From Bacillota bacterium (GTDB lineage Bacteria > Bacillota > Bacilli > Paenibacillales > NBRC-103111): a stretch of 64,000 nt of DNA. Below, one piece after another: positions 1-7,943 of the stretch (position 1 is the first letter of the stretch; the number at the start of each line of letters is the position of its first letter). Position numbers and translations under genes: made by a program. Location of the stretch: NCBI GenBank assembly GCA_023386955.1, contig JAEWIS010000039.1, positions 155,073-219,072 on the forward strand, given 5' to 3'. Under the pieces are notes generated by a model. That model saw nothing but the letters and a program-made list of their open reading frames with translations. It did no database searches and was not told the origin of the DNA.

Positions 1-600
1 GTTGGCGAATAGCCGGATGGCCAGCGTCAACGGCCGGGCGATCTGCTCGATCAGGTTCAACGGCAGGAAAATCGGATACGGCTCCAGGTAATGCTTCAAG
101 TAATGCTTGCGGTTCTTGGTGAAGCCCAGATAGTGAATCAGGAAAAAGACGATCAGAGCCAGCCCCAAGGTGACGGAAATATCCGCCGTCGGTGACTTCC
201 AGAAGTTCAGGGCAATATGCTTGCCAGTCTCATGGGCGTGAGCCAGCATATCGGCATCCACAATCGGGAATCCGAACCAGGACAGCGGTCTTTCAATCTC
301 AAAAACCACTGCAAAGGGAAGGCCCAGCAGATTGCAGATAAAGATGAACATGATCAGCGTCATTCCCAGTCCGACAAAGGGCTTTGCCCGCGAAAGCGGC
401 ATGGCGCTGGCCACAATATTGTGGACAAAATCCACCACCCACTCCAGGAAATTCTGCATGCGGGAGGGTTTCTCCACCGAGAGGTTCCGGACAGCAAGCC
501 GGGCAATAATGATGGTGATGAGAATCGCCACAATCATCGGCAAAATAACGGAGATATCAATGTTCAATCCGCCGATACGGAGAATCGGTGACTCATGCAT
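1..600 (-). CDS. atpB: ATP synthase F0 subunit a (partial)
   Basis: Membrane stator subunit of the F1F0 ATP synthase that forms the proton half-channels beside the c-ring. The reading frame begins at an ATG at 600 with an SD (GAGGTG) just upstream and runs off the left edge of the window, so about 200 N-terminal residues are visible. Several hydrophobic helices are seen, and the visible part ends in the family signature RLFAN, which contains the essential arginine of the a/c interface. It follows atpI and an AtpZ-like gene on the same strand, the usual start of a Firmicute atp operon; atpE and the remaining genes should lie to the left. Confidence 0.95.
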   Translation of the reverse strand, partial: MHESPILRIGGLNIDISVILPMIVAILITIIIARLAVRNLSVEKPSRMQNFLEWVVDFVHNIVASAMPLSRAKPFVGLGMTLIMFIFICNLLGLPFAVVFEIERPLSWFGFPIVDADMLAHAHETGKHIALNFWKSPTADISVTLGLALIVFFLIHYLGFTKNRKHYLKHYLEPYPIFLPLNLIEQIARPLTLAIRLFAN

Positions 601-607
601 GATGTTT

Positions 608-1000
608 TCACCTCTTTTCACTTTGGAGTCTGTGCTGTCTTGCAGATCCCAGACCGAACAGAAATGCGCATGTCTGGACAAAGAAGAAACCAATAATGGT
701 AGTGCTTATGTGAAAAGCGGGAAAGCGGAGGCAGATGATGACCGCAATGGAAAGCATGGCGACCCTGGAGATAAATCCCAAGCCGGCCCGTTTCCCTGTG
801 TTCTCCAGGGCGATCCGGGTTATGGCATGCACACGGGATTGGAGAATACGGCCGTTAATGAGGCTGATGCAAACTCCTAAAACCAGGCCGGCGGCATAGG
901 TCTTCAACGGTGGGCTGAATGCCCACACAAACAGACAAATCGACATAAAAAACATGGAAGCACGGAAAATGCGGCGCATCAGAATGTCTAATTCACTCAT
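608..1000 (-). CDS. atpI: ATP synthase protein I
   Basis: A 130-residue, very hydrophobic protein with about four membrane segments, located directly upstream of atpB. Length and position match AtpI, an accessory protein thought to help assembly or stability of the c-ring. It overlaps the upstream AtpZ-like gene by 8 bp and is followed within 8 bp by the atpB start, so the three are surely co-transcribed. Sequence conservation in AtpI is poor, so the call rests mostly on topology and context. Confidence 0.85.
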   Translation of the reverse strand: MSELDILMRRIFRASMFFMSICLFVWAFSPPLKTYAAGLVLGVCISLINGRILQSRVHAITRIALENTGKRAGLGFISRVAMLSIAVIICLRFPAFHISTTIIGFFFVQTCAFLFGLGSARQHRLQSEKR

Positions 1001-1223
1001 TCGTTTCCTCCAGAATTCGCATGATCATCAGCACAATGCTTCCCAGGCCTGCGAACAGCCCGCCCAATACTCCAATAATTGACCATGGCGTCCAGCCGGT
1101 GTACCTGGCAAGATAGGTGCCGATGAAATACCCGAGCACAATGCAAACCACAAGGTTCATGCCGATTGCACTGGCAATACCCGCATATTTCCAGGGATTA
1201 CTACGGATAGGGGGTTTGCTCAT
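993..1223 (-). CDS. atpZ: AtpZ/AtpI-type small membrane protein
   Basis: A 76-residue protein with two predicted membrane helices and a glycine-rich second helix (GVLGGLFAGLGS), the pattern of the AtpZ/AtpI family (also called F0F1-ATPase subunit Q-like). AtpZ together with AtpI has been proposed to form a Mg/Ca channel beside ATP synthase. It is the first gene of the atp operon here; a strong sigma-A-type promoter lies about 110 bp upstream. Its stop overlaps the atpI start. Confidence 0.8.
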   Translation of the reverse strand: MSKPPIRSNPWKYAGIASAIGMNLVVCIVLGYFIGTYLARYTGWTPWSIIGVLGGLFAGLGSIVLMIMRILEETNE

Positions 1224-1331
1224 GGAATCCCGTCCATTCCCGCTGCAATAGAAAACTCAACAGCTTCATAATGGCATTGCGTTCCAATGGATTTTGTTTG
1301 TCCAATTTGCCGCAGGCATCAATCGTTACTT

Positions 1332-1361
1332 ATTGTAGCGTCGCCGGGCAAGGTTTGTCAA
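1332..1361 (-). promoter_or_regulatory. sigma-A promoter of the atp operon
   Basis: Read on the minus strand: TTGACA (1361-1356), 18-bp spacer, TACAAT (1337-1332). It points at the AtpZ-like gene starting at 1223, leaving a leader of roughly 100 nt. The rest of 1224-1506 is AT-rich without a recognisable gene or clear terminator. Confidence 0.75.
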
Positions 1362-1506
1362 TCAGCACAAATTGAGGCAATTTGATGAACGAGAGCGAAA
1401 AAATGCTGATAACTAAAGGATTTTTGATATATAACCAGACAGTGCAACTGTATGGTGTGATTTTAATCATTGACAGCGCTATCTGGTATTTAATGTAAAT
1501 TATATT

Positions 1507-2649
1507 TTATGGCTGGAAAGGCTCCGGTTTGGCTTCCACCAGACCGAAATAATGCTTGATCGCCTGCACAATCCGCTCGGAAACCTTGCCGTCCCCGTAC
1601 GGGTTAGAGGCCTGGCTCATCCTGCGGTACAGCTCCTCATCGGTCAAAAGCGCTCTGGCGCGGTTGTATACCGCCTCTTCATCCGTGCCCACCAGCTCCA
1701 GTACGCCTGCGCCGATCCCTTCCGGACGTTCCGTGGTATCCCGCAATACCAGTGCCGGAATGCCGAATGCGGGGGCTTCCTCCTGAATGCCGCCGGAATC
1801 GGTCAGAATCAGATGGGTATGGGGGTAAAAGTTGTACAGATCCATCACATCCATAGGCGCGGTCAGCTTGATCCGGGGATGGTTGCCGAGAATCTCCTGG
1901 GCCGGCTTCTGCACATCGGGATTCAGATGGACGGGATACACAATCGCCACATCCTCGAACTCGTCGGCAATCCGCTTGACGGCGTTGAAGATCCTCCGGT
2001 GCGGCTCGCCGATGGCTTCCCGGCGGTGGGCAGTCATGAGAATCAGGCGTTTGCCTTGGGCCCAATCCAGCAGCGGATGGGAATAGTCCGGACGGACCAG
2101 ATACTGCATGACGTCGGTGATGGTATTTCCGGTTATGTAAATCGAGTCTTCCGGTTTGTTCTCCTTGCGCAGATTATCTGCAGACCATCCGGTAGGCGCA
2201 AAGTGCATGTCGGCAATAACCCCGGTCAGCTGGCGGTTCATTTCCTCCGGGAAGGGGGACAGCTTGTTCCAGGTTCTGAGCCCGGCTTCCACATGGCCCA
2301 CCTTGATCTGCTGCAGCAGGGCCGCGTAGGAGGCCAAGAAGGTGGTGGAGGTGTCGCCGTGCACCAGAATCAGATCCGGCTTGGCTTCCGCCAGAATCGG
2401 CTCCAGCTCTTGAATTACCCGGACCGACAGCCCGGAGAGGGTCTGGCGCTCCTTCATGATATCCAGATCGTAATCCGGCTTGATCTCAAATTGGTTCAGC
2501 ACCATGTCCAGCATCTGCCTGTGCTGGGCCGTTACACAGACCACAGAATCTATTTCGGCATTATGCTTCGCGAGCTCCAGTACCAAAGGAACCATCTTGA
2601 TCGCCTCAGGGCGGGTTCCGAAGATGGTCATGACCTTGATCCGCTTCAT
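1507..2649 (-). CDS. mnaA: UDP-N-acetylglucosamine 2-epimerase (non-hydrolysing)
   Basis: Interconverts UDP-GlcNAc and UDP-ManNAc, supplying ManNAc for wall teichoic acid linkage units and other surface glycans. At 380 residues it has the usual family length. Hallmarks: N-terminal GTRPEAIK, VHGDTSTTF near residue 97, HVEAGLRT, and the C-terminal nucleotide-binding segment LTDSGGIQEEAP. It lies between upp and the atp operon on the same strand, about 100 bp after upp. The gene is called mnaA in Bacillus and wecB in enterobacteria. Confidence 0.93.
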   Translation of the reverse strand: MKRIKVMTIFGTRPEAIKMVPLVLELAKHNAEIDSVVCVTAQHRQMLDMVLNQFEIKPDYDLDIMKERQTLSGLSVRVIQELEPILAEAKPDLILVHGDTSTTFLASYAALLQQIKVGHVEAGLRTWNKLSPFPEEMNRQLTGVIADMHFAPTGWSADNLRKENKPEDSIYITGNTITDVMQYLVRPDYSHPLLDWAQGKRLILMTAHRREAIGEPHRRIFNAVKRIADEFEDVAIVYPVHLNPDVQKPAQEILGNHPRIKLTAPMDVMDLYNFYPHTHLILTDSGGIQEEAPAFGIPALVLRDTTERPEGIGAGVLELVGTDEEAVYNRARALLTDEELYRRMSQASNPYGDGKVSERIVQAIKHYFGLVEAKPEPFQP

Positions 2650-2751
2650 GGGTTAATCCCCTTCTTTCTCTTCATAGAGCAGGACGGAGCTTCCTCTCCT
2701 GATGGGAGGAACTCCGCCTGGCAAAATTTCTATTCTTATACGTGGAGATGA

Positions 2752-3381
2752 CTACTTGGTTCCAAACAGGCGGTCGCCTGCGTCGCCCAGGCCGGGAACG
2801 ATATAGCCATGCTCGTTCAGGTAGGTGTCGATGGCGGCCACATAGATGTCCACATCGGGATGCGCCTCTTGGACGGCACGGATGCCTTCCGGAGAAGCGA
2901 TCAGATTCATCATTTTGATTTGGGTGCAGTTGCGCTTCTTCAGCACGTCGATGGCTGCGATGGCGGAGCCGCCGGTAGCCAGCATCGGGTCGATGACAAT
3001 CAGCTCGCGCTCGGTCACATCGGTGGGAAGCTTCACATAATATTCAACCGGCTGCAGGGTTTCCGGATCGCGGTACAGGCCGATATGTCCTACCTTGGCG
3101 GCGGGAATCAGCTTCAGCACCCCATCCACCATGCCCAAGCCTGCCCGCAGAATCGGGATCAAGCCCAGCATCCGGCCGGAGATGATTTGGCACTCGGCTT
3201 CGGAAACCGGCGTCTTCACAGTCGTCTTTTCCAGCGGAATATCTCTTGTAATTTCATAGGCCATCAGCGTAGCCACTTCATCCACAAGCTCCCGGAAATC
3301 CTTCGTGTTGGTCGTCTCATCCCGGATGAAGGTCAGCTTATGCTGAATCAGCGGATGATCACAAATAAAAACTTTACCCAT
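2752..3381 (-). CDS. upp: Uracil phosphoribosyltransferase
   Basis: Makes UMP from uracil and PRPP (pyrimidine salvage). The PRPP-binding motif is seen as [12 protein letters not shown], and the C-terminal uracil-binding segment ([13 protein letters not shown]) is present. I chose the ATG at 3381 ([13 protein letters not shown], 209 residues, standard length) because it has a GGGAGG SD 9 bp upstream; a longer open frame extends to 3453 but would add 24 unconserved residues. It sits downstream of glyA, the common Firmicute order. Confidence 0.95.
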   Translation of the reverse strand: MGKVFICDHPLIQHKLTFIRDETTNTKDFRELVDEVATLMAYEITRDIPLEKTTVKTPVSEAECQIISGRMLGLIPILRAGLGMVDGVLKLIPAAKVGHIGLYRDPETLQPVEYYVKLPTDVTERELIVIDPMLATGGSAIAAIDVLKKRNCTQIKMMNLIASPEGIRAVQEAHPDVDIYVAAIDTYLNEHGYIVPGLGDAGDRLFGTK

Positions 3382-3464
3382 TCTTTTGTTCCTCCCACAA
3401 GAGCCTGAAAACCCCGGTTTGCCTTTTTTGCAACTTCTAACAGTTTTCGGCATAAATCTTATCT

Positions 3465-3473
3465 ATTATACCA
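3465..3473 (-). promoter_or_regulatory. extended -10 promoter of upp
   Basis: On the minus strand TGGTATAAT (3473-3465) forms an extended -10 element about 85 bp before the upp start. No good -35 hexamer is visible at 17 bp, which fits extended -10 promoters. Confidence 0.5.
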
Positions 3474-3630
3474 CAGGTTTTCGCCAATACCATAGGGTGC
3501 AAAAGATGGCGCGCAAAGTCCTGCAAACCCTCTCGCCACTCTTTATCCCGGGGGTCAAACTTGGTTCACTGGCTGGCTGTCCGGGAGGCTTCGGTTCGCC
3601 GGTTAGGGCTCCCAAGGGCCTTAGGTTCAC

Positions 3631-3814
3631 CTTACGGACTGAGCGGCCGTTATTTCGTGAATACCAGCCTCTTCGGCAGACTAACGGACACGAGAGGCGT
3701 TATCGGCTCCGAAAACCATGCAAACTTTCTATTTTCCACCAGATAGCGGATTGTCAGTCCGTAAGATTGAGAAACGCAAATTTTACGTACAATAGCGGAT
3801 TCTGTGTCCATTGG
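3631..3814. repeat. phased nested palindromic repeat, locus 1
   Basis: This fills most of the 545-bp gap between upp and glyA, where no credible gene is seen. Left half-sites CTTACGGAC (3631) and CTAACGGAC (3681) are 50 bp apart, each with a TAT core 20 bp further on (3651, 3701). Mirror-image right half-sites end at 3765 (GTCCGTAAG) and 3814 (GTCC then ATTGG), with ATA cores at 3743 and 3792. The inner pair spans exactly 85 bp. The same geometry recurs at 45851-46035 and 63749-63883. Confidence 0.75.
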
Positions 3815-3871
3815 AGACAGGCACGGTTTAATGTGGGCCAACGTAAGGGGCGCTGCAATGAAGGCAGCGGC

Positions 3872-3905
3872 AAAAAAACCGGCCTCCCGTATTGGCGGAG
3901 GCCGG
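3872..3905 (-). terminator. rho-independent terminator of glyA
   Basis: A 9-bp perfect stem (CCGGCCTCC at 3879-3887 with GGAGGCCGG at 3897-3905) is followed on the minus strand by a run of seven U. It lies 20 bp past the glyA stop and separates glyA from upp. Confidence 0.9.
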
Positions 3906-3926
3906 CAGATTTAAGGAGTCAGACTT

Positions 3927-5174
3927 TTAGTAGGCAAGATCCTGGTACAGCGGGAAACGCTGGTTCAGCTCACGGACCATGGCACGGGCCTTATCGTGGG
4001 CGGCAGCGTCCTCCGGATTTTTCAGCGTCAGGCCGATAATCTTGGCAATCTCCTTCATCGCTCCCTCGTCCATGCCACGGGTGGTGACGGCGGGGGTTCC
4101 GAGGCGGATGCCACTGGTGACAAACGGGCTGGTGGGGTCAAACGGAATGGCATTCTTGTTACAGGTCACCCCAACCTCGTCCAGCAGATGCTGGGCAACC
4201 TTGCCCGTCAGGTTGGCGCTGCGCACATCCACCAGCATCAAGTGGTTATCCGTACCGCCGGAGACGATATTGAAGCCCTCCTCCATCAGGGACTCCGCCA
4301 GCACCTGGGCATTTTTGATCACCTGCTGGGCGTAGGTCTTGAAATCCGGCTGAAGCGCTTCGCCGAAGGAAACGGCCTTGGCGGCGATAATATGCATCAG
4401 CGGGCCGCCTTGAGTGCCGGGGAATACAGCCTTGTCGATTTCCTTGGCCCAGGACTTGCGGGTCAGGATCATGCCGCCACGGGGACCGCGCAGGGTCTTG
4501 TGGGTGGTGGTGGTGACGAACTGGGCGTGAGGCACCGGGTTCGGGTGCAGACCGGCAGCCACCAGACCGGCGATGTGGGCCATGTCCACCATGAACAGGG
4601 CGCCTACATCGTCAGCAATTTGGGCAAAGGCTTCGAAATCGATGGTCCGCGGATACGCACTGGCGCCGGCTACAATCAAGCGGGGGCGGTGCTTAAAGGC
4701 CGCCTTGCGGACTTCATCATAATCGATACGATGGGTGTTCTCATCTACACCGTAGGCCACGAAGTTGTAGAGGATGCCGGACGCATTGGCCGGGTTGCCG
4801 TGGGTCAAATGGCCGCCGTGGGCCAGGTTCATCCCCAGCACGGTGTCGCCCGGCTTGATGGCCGCGAGATAAACCGCCAAGTTGGCTTGTGCGCCGGAAT
4901 GGGGCTGCACATTTACGTGCTCGGCGCCGAACAGCTCCTTGGCCCGGTCACGTGCGATATTCTCCACCACGTCTACATGCTCGCAGCCGCCGTAATAGCG
5001 GGCACCGGGATAGCCCTCCGCGTACTTGTTGGTCAGCACGCTGCCCATGGCCTCCAGCACAGGAGTGCTGACGAAATTTTCAGAAGCGATTAGTTCGATC
5101 TTATCCCGCTGGCGGTTCAACTCCAAATTCATAGCTTCCAGCACTTTCGGGTCAGCCTTGCGCAAATTTTCCAT
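3927..5174 (-). CDS. glyA: Serine hydroxymethyltransferase
   Basis: PLP enzyme converting serine and tetrahydrofolate to glycine and 5,10-methylene-THF, the main one-carbon source. The PLP lysine lies in [13 protein letters not shown], and the N-terminal IELIASENF and [11 protein letters not shown] signatures are intact. The start is the ATG at 5174 ([10 protein letters not shown], 415 residues, normal length) with an AAGGAGAG SD; the open frame continues upstream to 5573 but that part is antisense-like noise over the preceding gene. It follows the ywlG-like gene by 38 bp and has its own terminator. Confidence 0.97.
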   Translation of the reverse strand: MENLRKADPKVLEAMNLELNRQRDKIELIASENFVSTPVLEAMGSVLTNKYAEGYPGARYYGGCEHVDVVENIARDRAKELFGAEHVNVQPHSGAQANLAVYLAAIKPGDTVLGMNLAHGGHLTHGNPANASGILYNFVAYGVDENTHRIDYDEVRKAAFKHRPRLIVAGASAYPRTIDFEAFAQIADDVGALFMVDMAHIAGLVAAGLHPNPVPHAQFVTTTTHKTLRGPRGGMILTRKSWAKEIDKAVFPGTQGGPLMHIIAAKAVSFGEALQPDFKTYAQQVIKNAQVLAESLMEEGFNIVSGGTDNHLMLVDVRSANLTGKVAQHLLDEVGVTCNKNAIPFDPTSPFVTSGIRLGTPAVTTRGMDEGAMKEIAKIIGLTLKNPEDAAAHDKARAMVRELNQRFPLYQDLAY

Positions 5175-5212
5175 GGTTACACTCTCCTTATTGGTTATCC
5201 CGGACACACCGG

Positions 5213-5848
5213 TTAATCGCAATTTCCGTCTTCCTGCCGCGTTACCGCGCTGTACACCGCCCGTTCGCCGCCGATCAGCTTCGGCCGGGTGTAGGCCATC
5301 TGCAGGTGGGCATGCCCCAGCATCCGCACGCTTGGACGCACCGGGACCGCAACCGGCCGCAGATGCATGCCGATGAGGGTGCCCCCGATGTCCAGTCCTG
5401 CGTGGGCCCGCACCGCCTCCACCACCACCGGATCCTTGAAGGTCCGGTAGGCGTAAGCCGCCATGGAGCCTCCCGCCTTGGGCACCGGCACTACGGATAC
5501 TGGCTCCAAGAGGGGGTAAAGCGCAAGCGCCTCCCGCTCCATCACCAGCGCCCGGTTCAGATGCTCGCAGCATTGGAACACCGGATAGAAGCCCGTCTGT
5601 TCCCTGGCGCGGCGCACCCCTTCGAAGATCTCCCGGGCTACACGCTCCGTGCCCTGAGTGCCGATCCGGTAACCCAGCACCTCGCTGGTGCTGGTGCCGA
5701 TGACCAACAATTGGCCCCGGCGTAGCCCGCCTGCCTGTGCCAGCTCCAGCAGCACCGTCTCCACGGTGCCGGCCATACCCGCATAGAAATCATCGGACTC
5801 TGTCCCGGGCCCGCCGCCGTTCTCCAACGGCTTTAGCTCCTCCGTCAT
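5213..5848 (-). CDS. ywlG: TIGR01440/UPF0340 family protein (YwlG-like)
   Basis: A protein of about 210 residues matching the YwlG (TIGR01440) family, whose biochemical role is unknown. It is found almost only in Firmicutes beside glyA and rpiB. Conserved features include [11 protein letters not shown] near residue 60, and [19 protein letters not shown]. The ATG at 5848 is preferred because GGGGAGGTG lies 8 bp upstream; a start at 5869 is possible. It is 27 bp after rpiB and 38 bp before glyA, so probably one operon. Confidence 0.85.
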   Translation of the reverse strand: MTEELKPLENGGGPGTESDDFYAGMAGTVETVLLELAQAGGLRRGQLLVIGTSTSEVLGYRIGTQGTERVAREIFEGVRRAREQTGFYPVFQCCEHLNRALVMEREALALYPLLEPVSVVPVPKAGGSMAAYAYRTFKDPVVVEAVRAHAGLDIGGTLIGMHLRPVAVPVRPSVRMLGHAHLQMAYTRPKLIGGERAVYSAVTRQEDGNCD

Positions 5849-5875
5849 CCGGATGCACCTCCCCTTCAAGCAGGC

Positions 5876-6319
5876 TTATTTGCCTTCCAGCCGCATCGCC
5901 TTTTCAATCCGGCCGATGTGACGCTCCCCTTGGGAAAATTCGGTATCCAGCCAGACCTTAACAATCTCTTGGGCAACCCCCGGACCGATGACGCGTTCGC
6001 CCATGGCCAGCACATTGGTATCGTTATGCTCTCTGGTGGCCTTGGCCGAAAACAGATCATGCACAAGCGCACAGCGGATGCCCTTCACCTTGTTGGCGGC
6101 AATGCTCATGCCAATGCCGGTGCCGCAGATGAGAATGCCCCGGTCCGCAGCGCCGGAAGCCACCTGCTCACATACCTTCTCGGCATAATCGGGGTAATCC
6201 ACGGAGTCGCCGCAGGTGCAGCCGAAATCCTCCACCTGGTGCCCCCATTGGCCCAGCAGCTCCTTCAATTCATCCTTCAGCCGGAATCCGGCGTGATCCG
6301 CTCCCATGGCGATTTTCAT
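5876..6319 (-). CDS. rpiB: Ribose-5-phosphate isomerase B
   Basis: Isomerises ribose-5-phosphate and ribulose-5-phosphate; the RpiB/LacAB family also handles other aldose phosphates such as allose-6-phosphate. The 147-residue protein has the N-terminal MGADHAGF, the ILICGTGIGMSIAANK loop with the catalytic cysteine, and the HDLFSAKATREHNDTNVLA segment typical of RpiB. It heads the rpiB-ywlG-glyA run. Confidence 0.93.
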   Translation of the reverse strand: MKIAMGADHAGFRLKDELKELLGQWGHQVEDFGCTCGDSVDYPDYAEKVCEQVASGAADRGILICGTGIGMSIAANKVKGIRCALVHDLFSAKATREHNDTNVLAMGERVIGPGVAQEIVKVWLDTEFSQGERHIGRIEKAMRLEGK

Positions 6320-6395
6320 CGAATCGTCCTTCCTTTCATGTCAAATATCCTTATTATACCTCACCCTCCCGAAAAAGAAATCCATGGCGCCGTAC

Positions 6396-6445
6396 AAAAA
6401 AAGAGCAGAGCAAAAAGCGCGTACACGCTTCATGCTTGCTCTTGC
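6396..6445 (-). terminator. probable terminator of the arginine phosphatase gene
   Basis: On the minus strand an AGAGCAA/TTGCTCT stem enclosing an inner AGCG/CGCT stem is followed by GCTC and seven U. It lies in the 274-bp gap between the phosphatase gene and rpiB. The stem is imperfect. Confidence 0.5.
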
Positions 6446-6593
6446 CCAGGCGACCGGCCGGTATCCGCAGTGCTCCATTGTGGTTGCTCCACTCGTCGCC
6501 AGTCACACTGCAGTTTAAAGTTATTCTTATCATAACGGATGACACCGCTGCTGTAAAGGCACAACCGCCGTGGGAAATCCTTTGGACTACGGC

Positions 6594-7184
6594 TCAGGCT
6601 CCAGCCTTCAGCCGGCTGATCAGCCGGGCCAGGGCTTCCTCGATTTCATGGGCCGTTTCCTCATAGTCCCGCTTGGACCCGCCGAAGGGATCGGCAATAT
6701 CGAAGTCAGGGGCAGCCAAATGCAGGCGCACCAGACGCTCCCGCTCCTCGGTAGTAATGGGCTGGCCCAAGGACTTCTTCAGCTCCAGCTCGGATTGAAG
6801 GGCGGCCCGCTCCTCCAGCACACCCAAGCGGAATGGATCGTCCATGGTATATTCCTTCAGGGTGTACACCTTCTCCACCGCGTCGGGATGTGCGGCGATC
6901 ACCTGCTGCTTGTGGAACATGGTCATGGTGAGGATCAAATCCGCCCAGCGGATCTCCTCCTTGCGCAGATAACGGGAGGTCCCCATTCCCTCCCCCGCCC
7001 CCTTCTTGTGCAGGATCTCCTCGGAATGGCGGGATACGGGTGCTCCGTCATGCGCCGTAACGCCGGCAGAGCGGACCTCCAGAGACAAACCCTCCCGTTT
7101 GGCCATCATCCGGCACAGCCCCTCGGCCATCGGGCTTCTGCAGGTGTTGCCCGTACAAACGAAAAGGATACGTGTGATAGCCAC
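6594..7184 (-). CDS. ywlE: Low-molecular-weight phosphatase, YwlE (protein-arginine phosphatase) type
   Basis: The LMW-PTP P-loop is seen at the N-terminus as VCTGNTCRSPMAEG (Cys at residue 10, Arg at 16). The Thr inside the loop is the residue that in Bacillus YwlE confers specificity for phosphoarginine over phosphotyrosine, so it likely opposes the McsB arginine kinase in ClpC-dependent protein quality control (inference). At 196 residues it is about 45 longer than typical YwlE, with extra sequence in the middle and C-terminus. The start is a GTG at 7184 with GGAGG 8 bp upstream. Confidence 0.85.
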   Translation of the reverse strand: MAITRILFVCTGNTCRSPMAEGLCRMMAKREGLSLEVRSAGVTAHDGAPVSRHSEEILHKKGAGEGMGTSRYLRKEEIRWADLILTMTMFHKQQVIAAHPDAVEKVYTLKEYTMDDPFRLGVLEERAALQSELELKKSLGQPITTEERERLVRLHLAAPDFDIADPFGGSKRDYEETAHEIEEALARLISRLKAGA

Positions 7185-7209
7185 CGGAAAAACCTCCTAA
7201 AAGTTTTTC

Positions 7210-7286
7210 GCCAGAAAAACTGGCTTCGTAAGGATACGCTAGGTTTTTTTGTGCCAGCAAAAAAATTGGCTTCGTAAGCATGTGCT
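7210..7286. repeat. imperfect direct repeat between ywlE and mntP
   Basis: Two copies of a segment of 31 and 34 bp lie at 7210-7240 and 7253-7286; both start with GCCAG, continue with an A-rich run and share the block TGGCTTCGTAAG followed by a degenerate (G/C)AT(A/G)(C/T)GCT. They occupy nearly the whole 134-bp gap between two genes of the conserved block. Confidence 0.7.
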
Positions 7287-7318
7287 TTTATTTTGGCGCC
7301 ATGCTGTTGCCATTTATT

Positions 7319-7879
7319 TTACATGAGGAAGCGGATGCCGAACAAGAGCAGAATGAGCCCGCCCAGCGCTTCCCCGTATTCGCCTACCCAGGCGCCCACC
7401 CGGCGGCCCAGCAGCAGCCCCAGCACCGACATGAGCCCGCCGAAAAAACCGAAGATCAGCACCGTCAGGGCGATATCCGAGGAAAACATCCCCAGGGACA
7501 GGCCCACACTGAACGAATCGATGCTCACCATCAGGGCAAACAGCAGGATGCCCCAGAAGCTCTTCTGGTCCAGCACCACTGAAGAGCTGCCCCGCAAAGC
7601 GCTGTACAGCATATGGGCTCCAAGCACAACCAGCAGAGCCCCCCCGGCGGTTGTGGCCACATTGCCCAGCAGGGAGCTCACGTAATTTCCCATGAACATG
7701 CCCATCAAGGGCATCAGAATATGAAAAAGTCCGATGACAAAGCTGACCTTGGCAATATTCACCAACCGGATGCCGCGAAGTCCCATTCCGATTCCCATGG
7801 AAAAGGCGTCCATCCCCAGAGCTATTGCCATCATCACAATGGTTATCAATTGTCCCAGCTCAACAAAACCCCAATACAA
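7319..7879 (-). CDS. mntP: Manganese efflux pump MntP
   Basis: Integral membrane Mn(II) exporter of about 186 residues with six predicted helices in two related halves. The characteristic DAFS motifs occur twice: ALGMDAFSMGIGMG near residue 20 and a second MVSIDSFSVGLSLG near residue 120, with conserved aspartates in each half. The chosen start is a TTG at 7879 because GGAGG lies 8 bp upstream. A perfect 11-bp inverted repeat lies directly before that SD. Known as ywlD in Bacillus, where it also sits between ywlE and ywlC. Confidence 0.9.
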   Translation of the reverse strand: MYWGFVELGQLITIVMMAIALGMDAFSMGIGMGLRGIRLVNIAKVSFVIGLFHILMPLMGMFMGNYVSSLLGNVATTAGGALLVVLGAHMLYSALRGSSSVVLDQKSFWGILLFALMVSIDSFSVGLSLGMFSSDIALTVLIFGFFGGLMSVLGLLLGRRVGAWVGEYGEALGGLILLLFGIRFLM

Positions 7880-7892
7880 TGCCGATCCCTCC

Positions 7893-7927
7893 TGTCCGCA
7901 TACTCCCTTACTTACTGTATGCGGACA
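7893..7927. promoter_or_regulatory. perfect inverted repeat before the mntP SD
   Basis: TGTCCGCATAC (7893-7903) and its exact complement GTATGCGGACA (7917-7927) are separated by 13 bp. In the mRNA the hairpin would end only a few nt before the GGAGG of mntP and just after the stop of the ywlC-like gene. It could be an RNA hairpin affecting translation or processing, or a protein-binding operator. It does not resemble the yybP-ykoY manganese riboswitch. Confidence 0.55.
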
Positions 7928-7943
7928 ACCGTGGGATCATGTC

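Noticed and set aside
1552..2751. Long plus-strand open frame opposite mnaA
   Set aside because: Antisense shadow of a firmly identified gene; no SD and no recognisable domain. The same applies to other long frames opposite glyA, serS, dacA, guaB and the permease genes.
5175..5573. N-terminal extension of glyA by 133 codons
   Set aside because: The extension overlaps the ywlG-like gene, is low-complexity Gly/Ala/Arg typical of shadow frames, and the ATG at 5174 has a proper SD and gives the standard length.
7880..7943. yybP-ykoY manganese riboswitch before mntP
   Set aside because: The gap is only 64 bp and contains a simple hairpin; the conserved riboswitch loops are absent.
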